From: Isoetes taiwanensis | Taxonomy: Eukaryota > Streptophyta > Lycopodiopsida > Isoetales > Isoetaceae | Assembly: GCA_021234155.1 (NCBI GenBank) | Contig: JAJEKV010000020.1 | Span: 5,936,563 to 6,000,562 of the forward strand | Direction: 5' to 3' | DNA: 64,000 nucleotides | Shown here: piece after piece, positions 1 through 10,672 of the stretch | Numbering within the stretch: position 1 is the first letter of the stretch | Layout of the letters: each line of letters starts with the position of its first letter | Translations under genes and position numbers: made by a program | Notes under the pieces: model-generated | What the model saw: only the letters and a program-made list of their open reading frames with translations | Database searches by the model: none | Told to the model about the DNA's origin: nothing

Positions 1-629
1 AATACAAAAGAAATGGCAATCATAACCAGCATTGGCATCCACAAATAAGAATATTCATGGGATAAAAAACAAGATATGATTTAAAATCAACACCGAGCTG
101 CCAAGATTGCAAATTCTTCTCTGGAAAAACCACATTATGGCAATGTCACAGTAGTTTTATAGCAAAGCTGGGCAATCCCTAATGGTTGTTTCCAGAAGCA
201 CATAATCTGTAACATCTAGTACAAGATCTTTAACAAATATGGAATGATCTGGACCGGAATCACCATGCCTGTCCTCTATGCCAAAAGATGCCCAGTTCAA
301 CTGAAAAAGTTGTTGACAATTTGGCATTGGCATTCCATTATAAGTTTGAATGGGTTAATAATGCTAGATATATAAGTCTGAATGGGTTAAAAATTCAACA
401 AAACCATAACCCTCAGGATTTCCGGTCTGTTTATTCCATATTTTTTAACAAAATATCGTTGAGATGTTTCAGACTCCAGCTGCTTAGATATGCTCCTGAT
501 TCTCTCACTTTTATCCTGAACCTGGAGAAACCAATATAAAAATCAGAACACACAAGGCACAAGTGGCTTACTAACCAAGAGAACTTGCTCTTACTTCTTG
601 TTCCAATGAAGTGAGCTTAATTGTCTGTT

Positions 630-1230
630 GTTGAAGCTGCTTAAAAACCTCATTTTTCTCAATATTTAGGCTGTCCTGTCCCTCTTTGCACGGATAGTTT
701 CACATTCCTGGTAAAATTACGTTTAGATCAGAAGTCAATGTTCCAAGCAAGCTCTTAAACCCAAAAACGCAGAACAGTCACCAGTTGCAATCCTTCCAAA
801 TCTTTTGTGGTTCCCTCTAACTTTATTTTGAGTTCAGAAACTTGCAATTCTAGTAAGTGTTTGGTGCCTCTCAACAGGTTAATCTGCATGAACAGCATCA
901 AAATGTAACCATTATTACAAAGGTGACTACAAATTGCATCAAGTTTCTGACTTTCACAAGTTGCAACAGATTATAGTAGGCAGAGACCTTATTCACAACT
1001 TTCATCATCTTAATTTTTACCTTTATCCGTCTTTGCAACTTGACTCTGAAACCGGTATTCTAGCTTGGCATTTTCTTGTTCCAACTTCGTTTTCATTGCA
1101 CTGTACTCTTGAATTACCTGCAGAATACAGGACTGAAAAATGAGAAACATGAATCTAGATTGCCAAAGTCATAATCTGCCTTTTGTTGTTTCCTTAATAA
1201 ACTATGAACCTTTTCTTTCTCATTAGCCAT
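630..1230 (-). pseudogene. Exon remnants of a coiled-coil protein
   Basis: Three short minus-strand stretches look like spliced exons. They lie at about 1,150-1,230 (opening MANEKEKVHSLLRKQQK), 1,021-1,117 and 783-883. The middle exon is bounded by a CAG acceptor and a G|GTAAAA donor and reads as a heptad-like helix (EYSAMKTKLEQENAKLE). The third reads LLELQVSELKIKLEG. A further helix-like run at 600-700 (FKQLQQQTIKLTSLEQE) needs a frame change, and one at 420-530 reads SERIRSISKQLE. All are rich in K, E and Q, as expected of a coiled coil. No motor or other catalytic domain is visible, so I cannot name the protein. The fragments sit left of a repeated element terminus at 2,258 and may be captured gene pieces. 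Direct observation: splice-like edges and heptads. Inference: a decayed or captured gene. Confidence 0.4.
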
Positions 1231-1239
1231 CTCCAAAAA

Positions 1240-2010
1240 GTGCACATCATTTTCATTGCCCATCAATATGTATCCAGAAATCATAAGGTCCCAAAGTTCA
1301 ACATTTCTACCCCATATTCTATCAAACACAGGATTCGAGTCTAAACTAAGGCAAACAATATCCCTTGTAATTGCGATTTTGTTTGCTCATATATTTTGCT
1401 CTCTCTTTTATTTGATGCATGTATTGTTAGACTGGGGCTTTCCACTAACAGCTCGGTGGCTTTCTGGATTTAAAGATGAATCACATTCAAATGCTTGGGA
1501 TTTTTCAGCATTTGTAAGAACCTATGCCATGTATTTAGATGAACGTCTAGAACCAGACTTATTAATTTGAGCATGCACGTGCTTACCTTCATAGTAATTC
1601 TTGCTCTCAATGCATTTCTTCACGCACAGGTCCAAACGTATGCCAAGTCCAGTTCCAGTACTCTCCAAAACCTTCTTCCCTGCTTCGCTGTCTTGAATAT
1701 TCTGGCACAGATGGTCTGGGACGAGGAGGAGGCGGAGGGGGCACAGAAATATTGGATTCTGCCCGACTGCTTCAGCCCCTGTATTATACAATGCCGACCC
1801 ATGCCGGAATAAAATGTGGCTTCCTATACATCTCTGGTTGTGCAAAAGTTCGCCTTTAAGGCCAGAAGAGAAGGTTTTTCTTGCCATAGTTGGATTTGTA
1901 AAAGAAAGAATACGCCCAGAAGCCTGACCTGATTGGAATATAAGAGTAGTTTGCTTAGAGGTGGGCATTCCGGCGTGGCCTCCCGCGAATCCAATCCATA
2001 GACCAGACAC
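1240..2010 (-). pseudogene. PPR protein fragments (PLS class), broken
   Basis: The minus-strand ORF 2,010-1,522 ends with a stretch that resembles the first repeats of land-plant PLS-class PPR editing factors (KKCIESKNYYEGKHVHAQI, compare 'LLKKCI..K.L.EGK.VHAQI'). The frame then stops. A second piece at about 1,240-1,330 reads DRIWGRNVELWDLMISGY, which matches the 'VFD.M..RNVV.WN.MISGY' PPR pattern. The two are separated by about 190 bp with stops in all useful frames. PPR proteins bind organellar RNA and guide editing or splicing, but this copy could not do so. The first 120 residues of the longer ORF match nothing I recognise. A telomere-like tract lies just upstream, at 2,021-2,055. Confidence 0.45.
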
Positions 2011-2020
2011 TAATCTTCAC

Positions 2021-2055
2021 AACCCTAAAAAAACCCTTAAAAAAACCCTAAAAAT
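2021..2055 (+). repeat. Short telomere-like tract
   Basis: The run contains AACCCTAAAA, AACCCTTAAA and AACCCTAAAA in close succession, which are imperfect copies of the plant telomere unit CCCTAAA. It could be a telo-box in the leader of the PPR fragment just downstream on the minus strand, or a small interstitial telomere scrap. It is too short to tell which. Confidence 0.4.
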
Positions 2056-2119
2056 AATGGGAGGATATTCACAAACAGCACAAAAAAAGCCCCCACCACA
2101 GGATTTGCCCCCTTCTCTA

Positions 2120-2258
2120 AAATCAATGGCTAACAAAAGGTTGCACTCTAGACATACTCTTTAAGTACACCTGGATGAATACGGCCACCAAATCATATGA
2201 AAACCTTAGAGAAAACAGTACAAAAACATAAAAAAAACCCCCTGTTATAATGCTAGAT
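2120..2258 (-). mobile_element. Terminus of a gene-fragment-carrying element, copy 1
   Basis: On the minus strand the sequence opens TCTAGCATTATAACAGGGGG, followed by a T-run, and later TTTTCATATGATTT and GTCTAGAGTGCA. The same order of blocks starts at 26,540 and 39,031 on the plus strand and at about 4,982 on the minus strand. It runs directly off the end of the Harbinger coding remnant, whose ORF continues artificially through it. To its left lie the PPR and coiled-coil fragments, as would be expected if this element carries captured exons. The opening 'A|TC' would suit a Helitron 5' end, but no matching 3' end was found. Confidence 0.5.
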
Positions 2259-3521
2259 ATTCGTTTTACTCGCTCTACATACAACTTATTCTTCCTTTCC
2301 GATGCTATAGTTGCGGTAAGCTTAAAAGTCGCTTTGCCAATCCAACTATTATCAAACCCATCTCTATGTCTAACACAAAGGTTATGCAAGATAAGGCAGG
2401 TTGCAACAATATCTGGTATTCTATCCAACTGAATGTCATTCCTCTTCAGCAAGATTCTCCACCTTGATTTTAACATTCCAAAAGTGCATTCCACAGGCAT
2501 TCTCGTGATAGACTGAATGTAATTCCAATGACACTCCTTTCTGCTTAATCCTTTCTTGTGACCCTTAAATGGAGATAACATCATTTGCCTTGGAGCGTAC
2601 GCTACATCACCAACTAGATAATAATTCCCTAAATGTCCAGCTTTTATCTTTCCATCTTCTGGTTGCTCAGTCAATTTCTAATCATGAATCCTACCGGCCC
2701 ATCCAACATCATAGTCTTGTACACAACAATCAACACTTACAATCACCTGCAACAAAACAGAATAAAACCCCTTCCTATTGTAATAATCTTGAGCATTTTC
2801 ATTAGGTGCAATAATAGGTAGATGGTTGCCGTCAATAGCACCAACAACAAAAGGGATTCCCTTCAGATGCTCAAACTGACGTGATAAAGTATGCATTCTA
2901 TCTGTTGAAGGACACTTTATACATAAATCTTGTAAATGGTCCTTCACTACTGCAAAACTCGCATATTGCCCTCTATGCAGTCGTGTAGCCCACACTATAC
3001 TGATCTACAATTTCCCTAATAGTGTTACCTGTTGCAAGCCTTGTAAGTGCGATACAAATCTTTTTTTCCACAGTTATGGCTGCACGCATGTATGTGTCTT
3101 TAACCAAGTCATGACCTACCATCCAATGGTATTACGGGTCATACTTGCCCCCATGGTGACTCGAACCCAAGTCCTGCTCTGATACCAAATGTAACGTTCC
3201 TAACCAACATGACCTTAACCAACTGGGCAAAATTGTCTAGAAGTTAATGAGTAGTAACGCAACACCAAGATCTTAATGTTCCTAACCGACATGCCCTTAA
3301 CCAACTAGGCAAAACCGTCTAGACTTTCAAGATCCACTCGAGCGATCTCCCATGGGTCCATTACAATCTCTCCCACTAGAACTATGCTCGCAGTCTCTAA
3401 TGGGTCCGTTATAAAGTGTCGGGCCTAACACGCTACACACATATTCAAATGTTGCCCTTGATAATCTTTGCCTACTCTTAAACATATCATCTGTGTACGA
3501 TATTAGTAGGTAGCTTTTCAT
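2230..3521 (-). pseudogene. PIF/Harbinger transposase, broken
   Basis: This is a minus-strand DDE_Tnp_4 (PIF/Harbinger) transposase in pieces. The N-terminus, 3,521-3,436, has FKSRQRLSRATFEYVC, the usual 'FRMSR.TF..L' start. After an LTR insertion it resumes at about 3,110 (ITVEKKICIALTRLATGNT, then IREIVDQYSVG), the helix-turn-helix-like part. The piece 2,995-2,678 carries the first catalytic Asp (GAIDGNHLPI). After a frame change near 2,676, the next piece carries the second Asp (YYLVGDVAYAPRQ) and the Glu (MPVECTFGMLKSRW), then DIVATCLILHNLC. All three catalytic residues survive but in different frames, so the gene is dead. Usual family length is 350-450 residues. The ORF end at 2,123 is artificial, because it reads into another element's terminus. 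No accessory Myb-like ORF was recognised. Confidence 0.8.
3112..3435 (-). mobile_element. Small LTR element (LTR plus primer-binding site) inside the Harbinger gene
   Basis: Positions 3,190-3,435 have LTR-like ends on the minus strand (TGTAGCG...CGTTACA). Directly after them, across a two-base gap, comes TGGTATCAGAGC at 3,187-3,176. This is the standard plant primer-binding site complementary to initiator-Met tRNA. The Harbinger reading frame stops on one side and resumes on the other near 3,110. The internal part is only about 70 bp, so this is a truncated or TRIM-like insertion. No second LTR or clear 5-bp target duplication was found. Confidence 0.55.
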
Positions 3522-3959
3522 AAAAACTGAGGGCCTACTGTAAGCCCATACCTTGCGAACCGCTCTTATCGCTCTACCATCAGTGCAATTTGTTTAGTAA
3601 CAGCACATATCCATCTATTGACCATAGAAAGCAAATATAAGAGCAGGTGATGGTTCCTCAATCAAAGCTCTCAAAATATGATATAGCATCTTTTCCCTTT
3701 TATCCATCATCTCAAGCCTTATTCAGTCATTGAAACAGTTGAATAAGTGAGCAACAAGTCTAATAACTTTGAAATGATGGTTTATAGCAATTTTCTAGAA
3801 AGGAAAAGAAAAGAAAAAAAAATAGAATTTACAATAAGCACAAAGTAAACAACTTCATATGCGAAAACTGATAGTTATGAGTTGAAGACATTAAATTTCA
3901 TCTGCAATGTTGGAAAGTACGTATTTAAAATCTAATACAATGCTGATTTTCAAGTGGTT

Positions 3960-4410
3960 TCAAACGGAAGGTTTGTGGATCGACATTCAAAGCTTGTCTG
4001 CAAGCTTGGAGAACGATGCCTCCATTTTTTCCAAAGAGCTACCTTGTGCTCCTCCAATGATGCCATGTCCGTCATCTGACCAAGAAACTCTTTCAGTCCC
4101 TCTTTAATTTCCCGAAGAATTGCATTCTTCTTATTCTAGATGTTTTTCTTGTTCATCACAGTAGATTTCTTTTCTATAGGTTTCTCTTCTACTGTGTCTT
4201 CCGCATCTGATTGCATTGCCTTCGTCTTACTCACGATGGAACCAACCGTAAATTGCCTTGCGCAGATTCGCTCGATTGGCCATGTATTCATCAATCAAGT
4301 TATAGTACTGATACTCCTCTATGCATTGAATATGGCGCCATGGAGATTTGCCAGGATTCATCAGCACCGTAACCCCTTCTCTGATCACCCATTCCCTACT
4401 CTATCATAAG
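3960..4410 (-). other. Unidentified coding remnants between two element termini
   Basis: Minus-strand reading gives two protein-like stretches in different frames: SPWRHIQCIEEYQYYNLIDE with ANRANLRKAIYGWF near 4,260-4,370, and a lysine-rich run ending KKNAILREIKEGLKEFL at about 4,090-4,140. They look like coding sequence that has decayed by indels. I do not recognise the protein. They lie inside the block bounded by element termini at 4,982 and 2,258. Confidence 0.25.
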
Positions 4411-4919
4411 CTTGGGTAGGCAACAGAAATCGTTGCCCTTTTCTGTAAATATCTTCGTGGTCCGGATTTGGAAGCTGAACAATGGTAAAGAGACGACCCA
4501 TAAGCAAGTTTTGTACTGCTTCATAGACCATTTGATATGGATTGCATGATTCTACGCTACATATTGCAAGTAAGCAAACAATGGGTTGACCATGTTTGGT
4601 ACAGAAAAGGAGCCATGCCCGGTACTATATAGCTGCAGCCTTCACGATGTGGAGGAAGGGCTTATATCCTAAATGCAAGCTACGCATGCTAGACATGGCA
4701 CAGTGCCAAAACTGACAGAGCTCACAAAGCTCCTTAAATGCCTTCTCCCTGACATCGAGCTCGAAAGCAATATTCCCAGCTGAAGAACTCTAATTTTGGA
4801 ATAGGGCAGGCATGACCTTTTTTTGTGCAATTACTCGAGGGATCTTAGCCATCAAATACGAATAGGGCATAGTTGATGTCGTGGATCTCAGCCGTCCAAA
4901 TTAGGGCTGGATCCACGAC

Positions 4920-4983
4920 AGTAAAACATTATAATATAGTATACAAAAACACAAAGGAAATTCCCTGCTATTATGCTAGATAT
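4920..4983 (-). mobile_element. Terminus of a gene-fragment-carrying element, copy 2
   Basis: On the minus strand it reads TCTAGCATAATAGCAGGG, then TTCCTTTGTGTTTTTGTA, matching copies 1, 3 and 4 over the first 50 bases or so before diverging. Its interior, to the left, includes the unidentified remnants and the Harbinger pseudogene. Confidence 0.45.
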
Positions 4984-6019
4984 ATGAGAATGGGATCATA
5001 GTTGTATTGGTTTAGGTGCGATAGTTGCATATGATATCTTGGGCATTTATTAGCACCTCAAACCTCCACTTAGTCTTTAAAAAATCTATTCTATTCTATT
5101 CTATTCTATTCTATTTTATGACAAACTCAACATGTTTTTGGTGTAAGTAGATAGACATGAGAATTGAAGGATCGTCGTGCAGTTCATAGTCTCAATTGAG
5201 TTAGAATTCTGAGGGATCTTTGTGAGCCTTTAGCAAGGTTTTGCTATTGTTTTTTAAACTTAACCTGTGGATTCTTGAAGCTTAAGGCATCGTCATTACA
5301 TAGCATGATATCATATCTTTGAGAGTTGAGCTCATACAAGTTTATTGAATATGGTTGAGATTAAAGATCCAATTCTTTATCTTGATTTTCGGTTAAGAAT
5401 GCTTTTGCATTGCATTAATCAATTCATGCATATGCATACCAACTTGTTAGTGTTATGCAAGTCTTGATGAGATGCCGGGTTACCTAGAGGGTTAACCTAG
5501 CAGGCCCGTTACAGGTTCAGAAGTTATGGACTACAGGAAATGTAGAGTTAATCTCTATGAGGCTATGTCACACAATATGTCGGATGAGGCTTGAATGTGG
5601 AGATATGGATACATGGCAGAAGATACCCTATGAATACTGTACAACGGGTCTAATGAAGTAGCAGATGAGATCCATCCTATACTTCGATGCCCTAAGATAT
5701 AGAATTTCTGCTAACCATTACAGATTTCTTTGACCTTTCTGCCAAAGTGTATAAAAATTATCTTGTTGAGGCCATGAGAATCTATATCCAAAGTTTCAAT
5801 GCTTCATTTGCAGACTTAGAGATGATTGAGGTTGAGGGAGATGAGCTCTATTAGAGAACACATTGGATTATTGTTGCATATGTAAAATGTAGTTTTCAAT
5901 GACCTTTAGACCTGATGGTCTCGTAGAATTATTAATCAACATTTCATTTCATCATTTCGATGGTGATGAAAGTAGTATTTTCTTCTTAATTGGCTGCCAA
6001 GTCCTCAATTGCTAAGAAG
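4984..6019 (+). other. No gene seen; contains a (TATTC)n microsatellite
   Basis: There are no ORFs with family resemblance on either strand. A (TATTC)n run of about six units lies at 5,086-5,117. The rest is AT-rich unique-looking sequence downstream of the phytocyanin gene, which reads toward it. Confidence 0.5.
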
Positions 6020-6961
6020 TCATAGAAAACTCGTTTGGTGTTGCATGTAGTCAGCTGGTGGAAGCAGTGATTCTGGCGCAGATGCTTGAGGTGGCAATGA
6101 CACTGGAGCTTGAGATGCAAACCCTTCTGAAGATACAATTATACTCACTTTTTGTCCAGTTTTGCAGTGTGTACCCTGCCCTTGCAATGACTTGTTGCAT
6201 GCAAAATAATAGGTACCCTCTTGCCTAGGTGCCTTCCACTGCATTCATGGGCACCATAATAAGAGGTTATCATCTTCATGATATTATGAGCATGAGCACC
6301 ATAACCTATGCATTTCCTATGGGATGCGGCCATGCAGTATTAACGTGAGCAACTTAACATACGTATTTACGGATGAAAATAAAGTTACCCTTGTTATGGG
6401 TCGTGGCACAATCATGATCGATGGTTATTCTATAGGATGGAATCACCACCGTTGGGAATGCGCCACATCAGAGTGACAAGGGTAACTTCATTTTCACAAT
6501 TTATTTACTATCTCCATGCTACACATCATATTTGTAGATCTCTCAAAAAACTCAAAGTCAAAGTTAAGGCTTACTATGTAGGATCCAGACGTCCCGTCGT
6601 CTAGCAACGTTGCTTTTCCAAAGTTGCAGCTATCAAAATCCGCCTTGGAAGATACACATTTTGCTTTGTTGGAGCGTAATTGAACACTGCCAAAACGCTT
6701 GAATTAGATTATGCATCTGTAATCCTAGATCAAAGAAAAAAAAACCTTACCAACTGAGTCTCCAGGTGCGACCGAGTCCTGTGATAAAGCCCAAGCGGCA
6801 TAATCAGGCACTCGTTGCGTTGCAACGTCAAAATCTGTCCATCCTAGTGCGTCCCCAACTGTGACTGTTTTAGCTGATGCCCTATAGACCAAAATAAATG
6901 CAACAGCGGTCAGCAACGTAACTGCTCCCATGCTTCTGCGAGAAAAAAGAAAATGAACCAT
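6020..6961 (-). CDS. Phytocyanin-like (blue copper / early nodulin-like) protein, one frameshift
   Basis: This is a three-exon minus-strand gene: 6,961-6,751, 6,686-6,575 and 6,238-6,020, all with GT-AG introns (64 and 336 bp). Exon 1 starts with ATG and a secretory signal peptide (LLTAVAFILVYRASA), then the phytocyanin opening TVTVGDALGWT and YAAWAL. Exon 2 gives VFNYAPTKQN and, after a one-base frame change near 6,665, SKADFDSCNFGKATLLDDG. Exon 3 gives EGTYYFACNKSLQGQGTHCK, then TGQKVSIIV, then a short Ser/Pro/Ala tail. Phytocyanins are secreted or GPI-anchored cupredoxins of the apoplast. Two oddities stand out. The first copper-ligand His (normally KHNV) is Gln, and the Cys-to-His spacing in the ligand loop is about five residues longer than in plantacyanins. 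Copper binding is therefore doubtful, as in early nodulin-like proteins. The frameshift makes it a pseudogene, unless it is a sequence error; both introns remain in phase if it is corrected. Confidence 0.75.
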
Positions 6962-8373
6962 ATATTAGAAGGAATAAGCCACTACAAACTTAAAATTTGA
7001 AGGAATGGATAGTCTACAGCATCAAGTCCAGAACAATGCAGATCAATTTTTAAGTAAAAATGAAGCAATAAAGAGTAGAAGAAACTAGTATTTTCTGGCT
7101 TCATGCAGGAAACAGATCTACATTCTGAATGAAAAACCCACCTGGATCGAAGCTAAACGGATCACTTCCTAAGCTATCCGGCAAAGGAACCCAAGTTTGG
7201 ATAGCATAAAAGAGAGGGAAGCTTCGGCACACCATAGTCAGACTGTACCTAATGGCAGGCCTGTGTAAAGAGGCGTTGTTACAGACTGATTATTTCTCCA
7301 TTTTTTATTTTTATTGCCATTTATATAAACCTTTATAGTTGAATTAATGAAAAGATGCTTTTCAAATTTAAGGTGTCTTTCATTTTGTCCCTTCCACTTC
7401 AGCATTTAGAAAGGGATCTTGCTTCATTTACATTGCAAATTGTAATGGATCTATGTCTTAATTCGATCCTTGAGCATCTTTCAGATATCTTGCTCCACTG
7501 TCCCTCTACAATGATTCTAATATTTAATTCTATAAAATCATGCGTGGCTTTGCCAACAACTCATCTATCTAACCCAGTGTTGGCCAAACTTTTTAGGTCC
7601 CATCAGAAAATTTCTTGTGGTTACTTTGGCTAGTCGTTATCTTGTCTTTAGAGTCAGAACTTCTTATAGTCTTAATAGAAAACCTCAAGAGAACTTGCCG
7701 AAAAATCTCCTACGATACACTAACTCAATCTGAAAATTTTCAATTTCAACCAGTTGATTTCAAATATTCTCAGAACTAACCTCCATATTATGCTTTTGTG
7801 ACTTGAAAGAAGTGGTTATGGTTGCATGGGTGATTCATGCTAACCATCATTCATTTAAATTGGATTTATGTCTGTTCCAAAAGCACGCCACTTTTGCATA
7901 GAGTGTAAATTCTTTACTGGTGGTCAAAAAGCACTGTCCAGACAAGTGCTTTAACTGCTAAAAATCTCGCATCCAACGTGAATTTAACATGCATATTGTG
8001 TTTGAAAATTGAGTATTACAAATAATAAACGTGTCTTTAAACATTAAAGTAGGAAAAATGAGGTACCAACTAATTTAATTATTTCGTAACATCAAATTTT
8101 GTATTAGCTAAGTGCTTTATGTGCTAAGTGCTCTCGCGGAAAGTTGTACACCACCAAAGAATTTACACCCCATACCCTTTTCTCAATATAGTGTTTTGTT
8201 GTGTGACATGCTGTTTTGCATTGTTGCAAATTTTTGCATTGTAGTAGTGGGTGGTTTAACATTTTCTTGTTTTAGTGAGAAGAATGTGGTGTTTCAATAG
8301 CATTTGTAGATAACAACACATCAATATACAGAGAACACTTTTTACATTGTATTCACTTGATATGAAGATTACA
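6962..8373 (+). other. Intergenic, no gene seen
   Basis: This lies between the phytocyanin start and the 3' end of the FCP1-like gene. It is AT-rich with only short unrelated ORFs. It should hold the phytocyanin promoter at its left end and the FCP1-like 3' UTR at its right end. I see no repeats or conserved motifs. Confidence 0.5.
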
Positions 8374-9390
8374 TCATGGAGGGACTAGTCCTTTCTTTGT
8401 CAAATAACTCTCAAGATAGGGATCCATCTCCTTAGTCCGATCTAGTTCTGGATGCGTTTTGACAACATCTGATACTGTTTTACCAAAAGCCAAGCCACTC
8501 ATGATGGACATGAATAGTACTAGATTCTCATCTGTTGAGTAATCTTGTGGAGTATAAGTTGGTGGATTTAGAGCCTGACCTTGATTATAAAAGCACTTAA
8601 GAGCATCATCATCTACTATTATGATGTCCTCTTTCTTTTGAATGCCAAGCTGATCCATCATAGTACCAAGATGTTTCACGAAGACCGGTTTGCCATCCGG
8701 ATCTCTTGGATGTGGAAACTTTATACACTTACTTTGGTCCCAAATCGTCACAAAGTCTCGATTCATGCCTGGTAACACCCTAAGTACTTCATCAACATTT
8801 CTGCGTTCCATTGAGGACCAGATGGCAACTCGAAACAATCTGAACGCCTCATTCATCATATCTTCTAAGCGTGGACGAGGATAGATCCACTTAGTATTCG
8901 ATTCTAGAGGGACTTGCTCGAAGTCATCACTGTTAATAAGCTTCTTAGGAAACGTTTTACACATGACACCATTCAGATCGAAGACAATGATTTTGTCACA
9001 AGCAGCAGGTGGAGCCCTGAACCATGGAAAACAAAGAGTTAGCCATGCAAAAGTGTTCTGCAATACACGACAAGCGCGTTTATCCTTCATAAATAAGCTA
9101 CATATCGCGCCTGGCGTGAATTACCTTTCATCGTCGCCGTCATCCGCAGCAGTCGTAGCGTCTACTTCACTCCCCGGATGCTTACTGTCAGAAGCATGAA
9201 CGCCACCGTTAAGTTCGGACATGTTCTCTTCTATGAAAGCTACCACAGAGGTTTGATTCCTAACCTCAGTGGTTGCATCTGAGCTTGCATGATCATCCTG
9301 GCTGCTATCAGCAACTGCCGCAGTCATACCCCCAAGCTGGACATTACCAGTTGGAATGTTATCAAGCATGGACGCCAAATTTTTCTCCAT
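8374..9390 (-). CDS. FCP1-like HAD phosphatase-family protein
   Basis: This is a minus-strand gene with two exons, 9,390-9,125 and 9,016-8,374. The 108-bp intron has GT-AG ends and splits an Arg codon, and the spliced product is about 302 residues. Residues 1-88 are acidic and low-complexity (Asp/Ser/Thr-rich) and probably disordered. The FCP1/NIF domain follows: motif I IIVFDLNG at 98-105 (Asp102), motif II IWSS at 154-157, a Lys near 203 in KPVFVKHLG, and motif III DIIIVDDD at 219-226. The family removes phosphate from proteins such as the RNA polymerase II C-terminal tail. The canonical DxD of motif I is DLN here, so the general acid-base Asp is Asn. Plants have FCP1-like proteins with this D-x-N pattern, whose activity is uncertain. 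The frame is intact and the splice sites are canonical. The ATG at 9,390 is 17 bp from the end of the PPR pseudogene. Confidence 0.8.
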
Positions 9391-9406
9391 GGTCTCACGT
9401 TCCCGC

Positions 9407-10271
9407 TCAGCATGGATGCCTAATCAATGCACCCCATGATGCCATATTTCTAACTGGCATATCATGGAAGATCTTACATGCTTCTCGTAAACTTCCACAT
9501 TTTGCATACATATCAACTAGGCTAGTGCCCACAATCACATCTATTTGTGCACGTTTATTAATTTGGTCATGGATCAGCTTGCCTTGTTCCACAGCCCCAG
9601 TTATGGCACATGCCTTCAAGATATATACCAGTGTGACTATGCCTACCATTATTCCTTGCTCCTGCATTTTACCATAATGTTCTAGTGCCATAAGGCCCTC
9701 ACCATCCACTAATCATTATAGCCCATAATATGTCATCCACATATGTCAACCTCGAAAAGACTTTACAAGCTTCCTCCAGACTCCTGCAGTTCATATACAT
9801 ATCAATCAAACTTGTGGCAATATTCACATCACATTGAATCCCACCCTTGGTGACCTGGCAATGGATGATCCTGCCCTGGGCTATAGCCCCAGTGCTAGCA
9901 CATGCCCGTAGAATGTTTGAAAATGTGGAGCTATTCGGATTTACTCCTGCATCTTGCATTTCTTCAAAACAATGTATAGCAACAATGCCCTCTCCATGTT
10001 CAGTATATCCTGCAATCATTGAATTCCATGACATGATACTAGGACATAATAATGTCCTGAAGACATTAAAAGTTTCCTCCAAACTACCACACTTTGCATA
10101 CATATCAATGAGAGCGCTTCCTATTCTATTATCCAAGTAGACACAATTACTGATAATTTGATAATGTATGGTCCTTCCATGTTCTATGGTCCCTGCCATA
10201 GCACATGCCTTCAAAACACTGCTTCTGCCCTTTGTAAGGTACCAAAGCCAACGGGTTTTTATCTTTGACAT
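9407..10271 (-). pseudogene. PLS-class PPR protein fragment
   Basis: Two minus-strand frames, 10,271-9,699 and 9,709-9,407, together give four to five PPR repeats with the P-L-S texture of land-plant organellar editing factors: SVLKACAMAGTIEHGRTIH, SALIDMYAKCGSLEE, SWNSMIAGYTEHGEG, NILRACASTGAIAQGRIIH, ILKACAITGAVEQGKLIH and SLVDMYAKCGSLREACKIF. A frame change near 9,705 and the absence of a start, E/DYW tail or transit peptide show that it is a fragment. The real PPR sequence begins near 10,240, where it joins an unrelated ORF in another frame, so the locus is a mosaic. Confidence 0.75.
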
Positions 10272-10672
10272 GACCCCAATCAGCCGTGGCTAGTACCTTT
10301 TCGAAAAACACTTCAAGGAAATCCCTGGACTGGTCATCGTTGACGAAACTTAAACATCTTCTTGATGTCTTCAGGGCCTCTCTACCAATATACCCTCCAA
10401 CATGCAATTCACAGCAAGTGGTATCAAGTGGTGCAAATGCCTCAACAAGATAGCTTGCCAGATTGATTGCAAACCCATGTTTATTCAAGGGTCCCTTCTC
10501 TTTTGTCAGCAATTCCAGAGTGATGTCTTTCCGGTAGAGGTTAGGAACATCAAATTCCTCGCCTTCATTTGCTTCATCCTCATCATCTGCTTTGTAGAAG
10601 ACATTTTTCAAGTTGGGTTCATCCAAAAGAAAACACTGCCATGCACCTTTATCTGATGCCCCTTTGCTCTTA
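10245..10672 (-). pseudogene. Unrecognised ORF fragment, joined to PPR sequence
   Basis: The minus-strand frame from 10,672 leftward encodes about 145 residues: an acidic stretch (KADDEDEANEGEEFD), then ELLTKEKGPLNKHGFAINLA, then CCELHVGGYIGREALKTSRR and CLSFVNDD. The last part has the spacing of a degenerate 'D.F.G.G..G.AA...R...' nucleotide-methyltransferase motif, but the key residues do not match cleanly, so I do not assign it. The ORF's formal ATG at 10,692 lies in the CACTA end that cuts it at 10,673. Its C-terminus runs out of frame into PPR sequence near 10,240. Confidence 0.35.
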
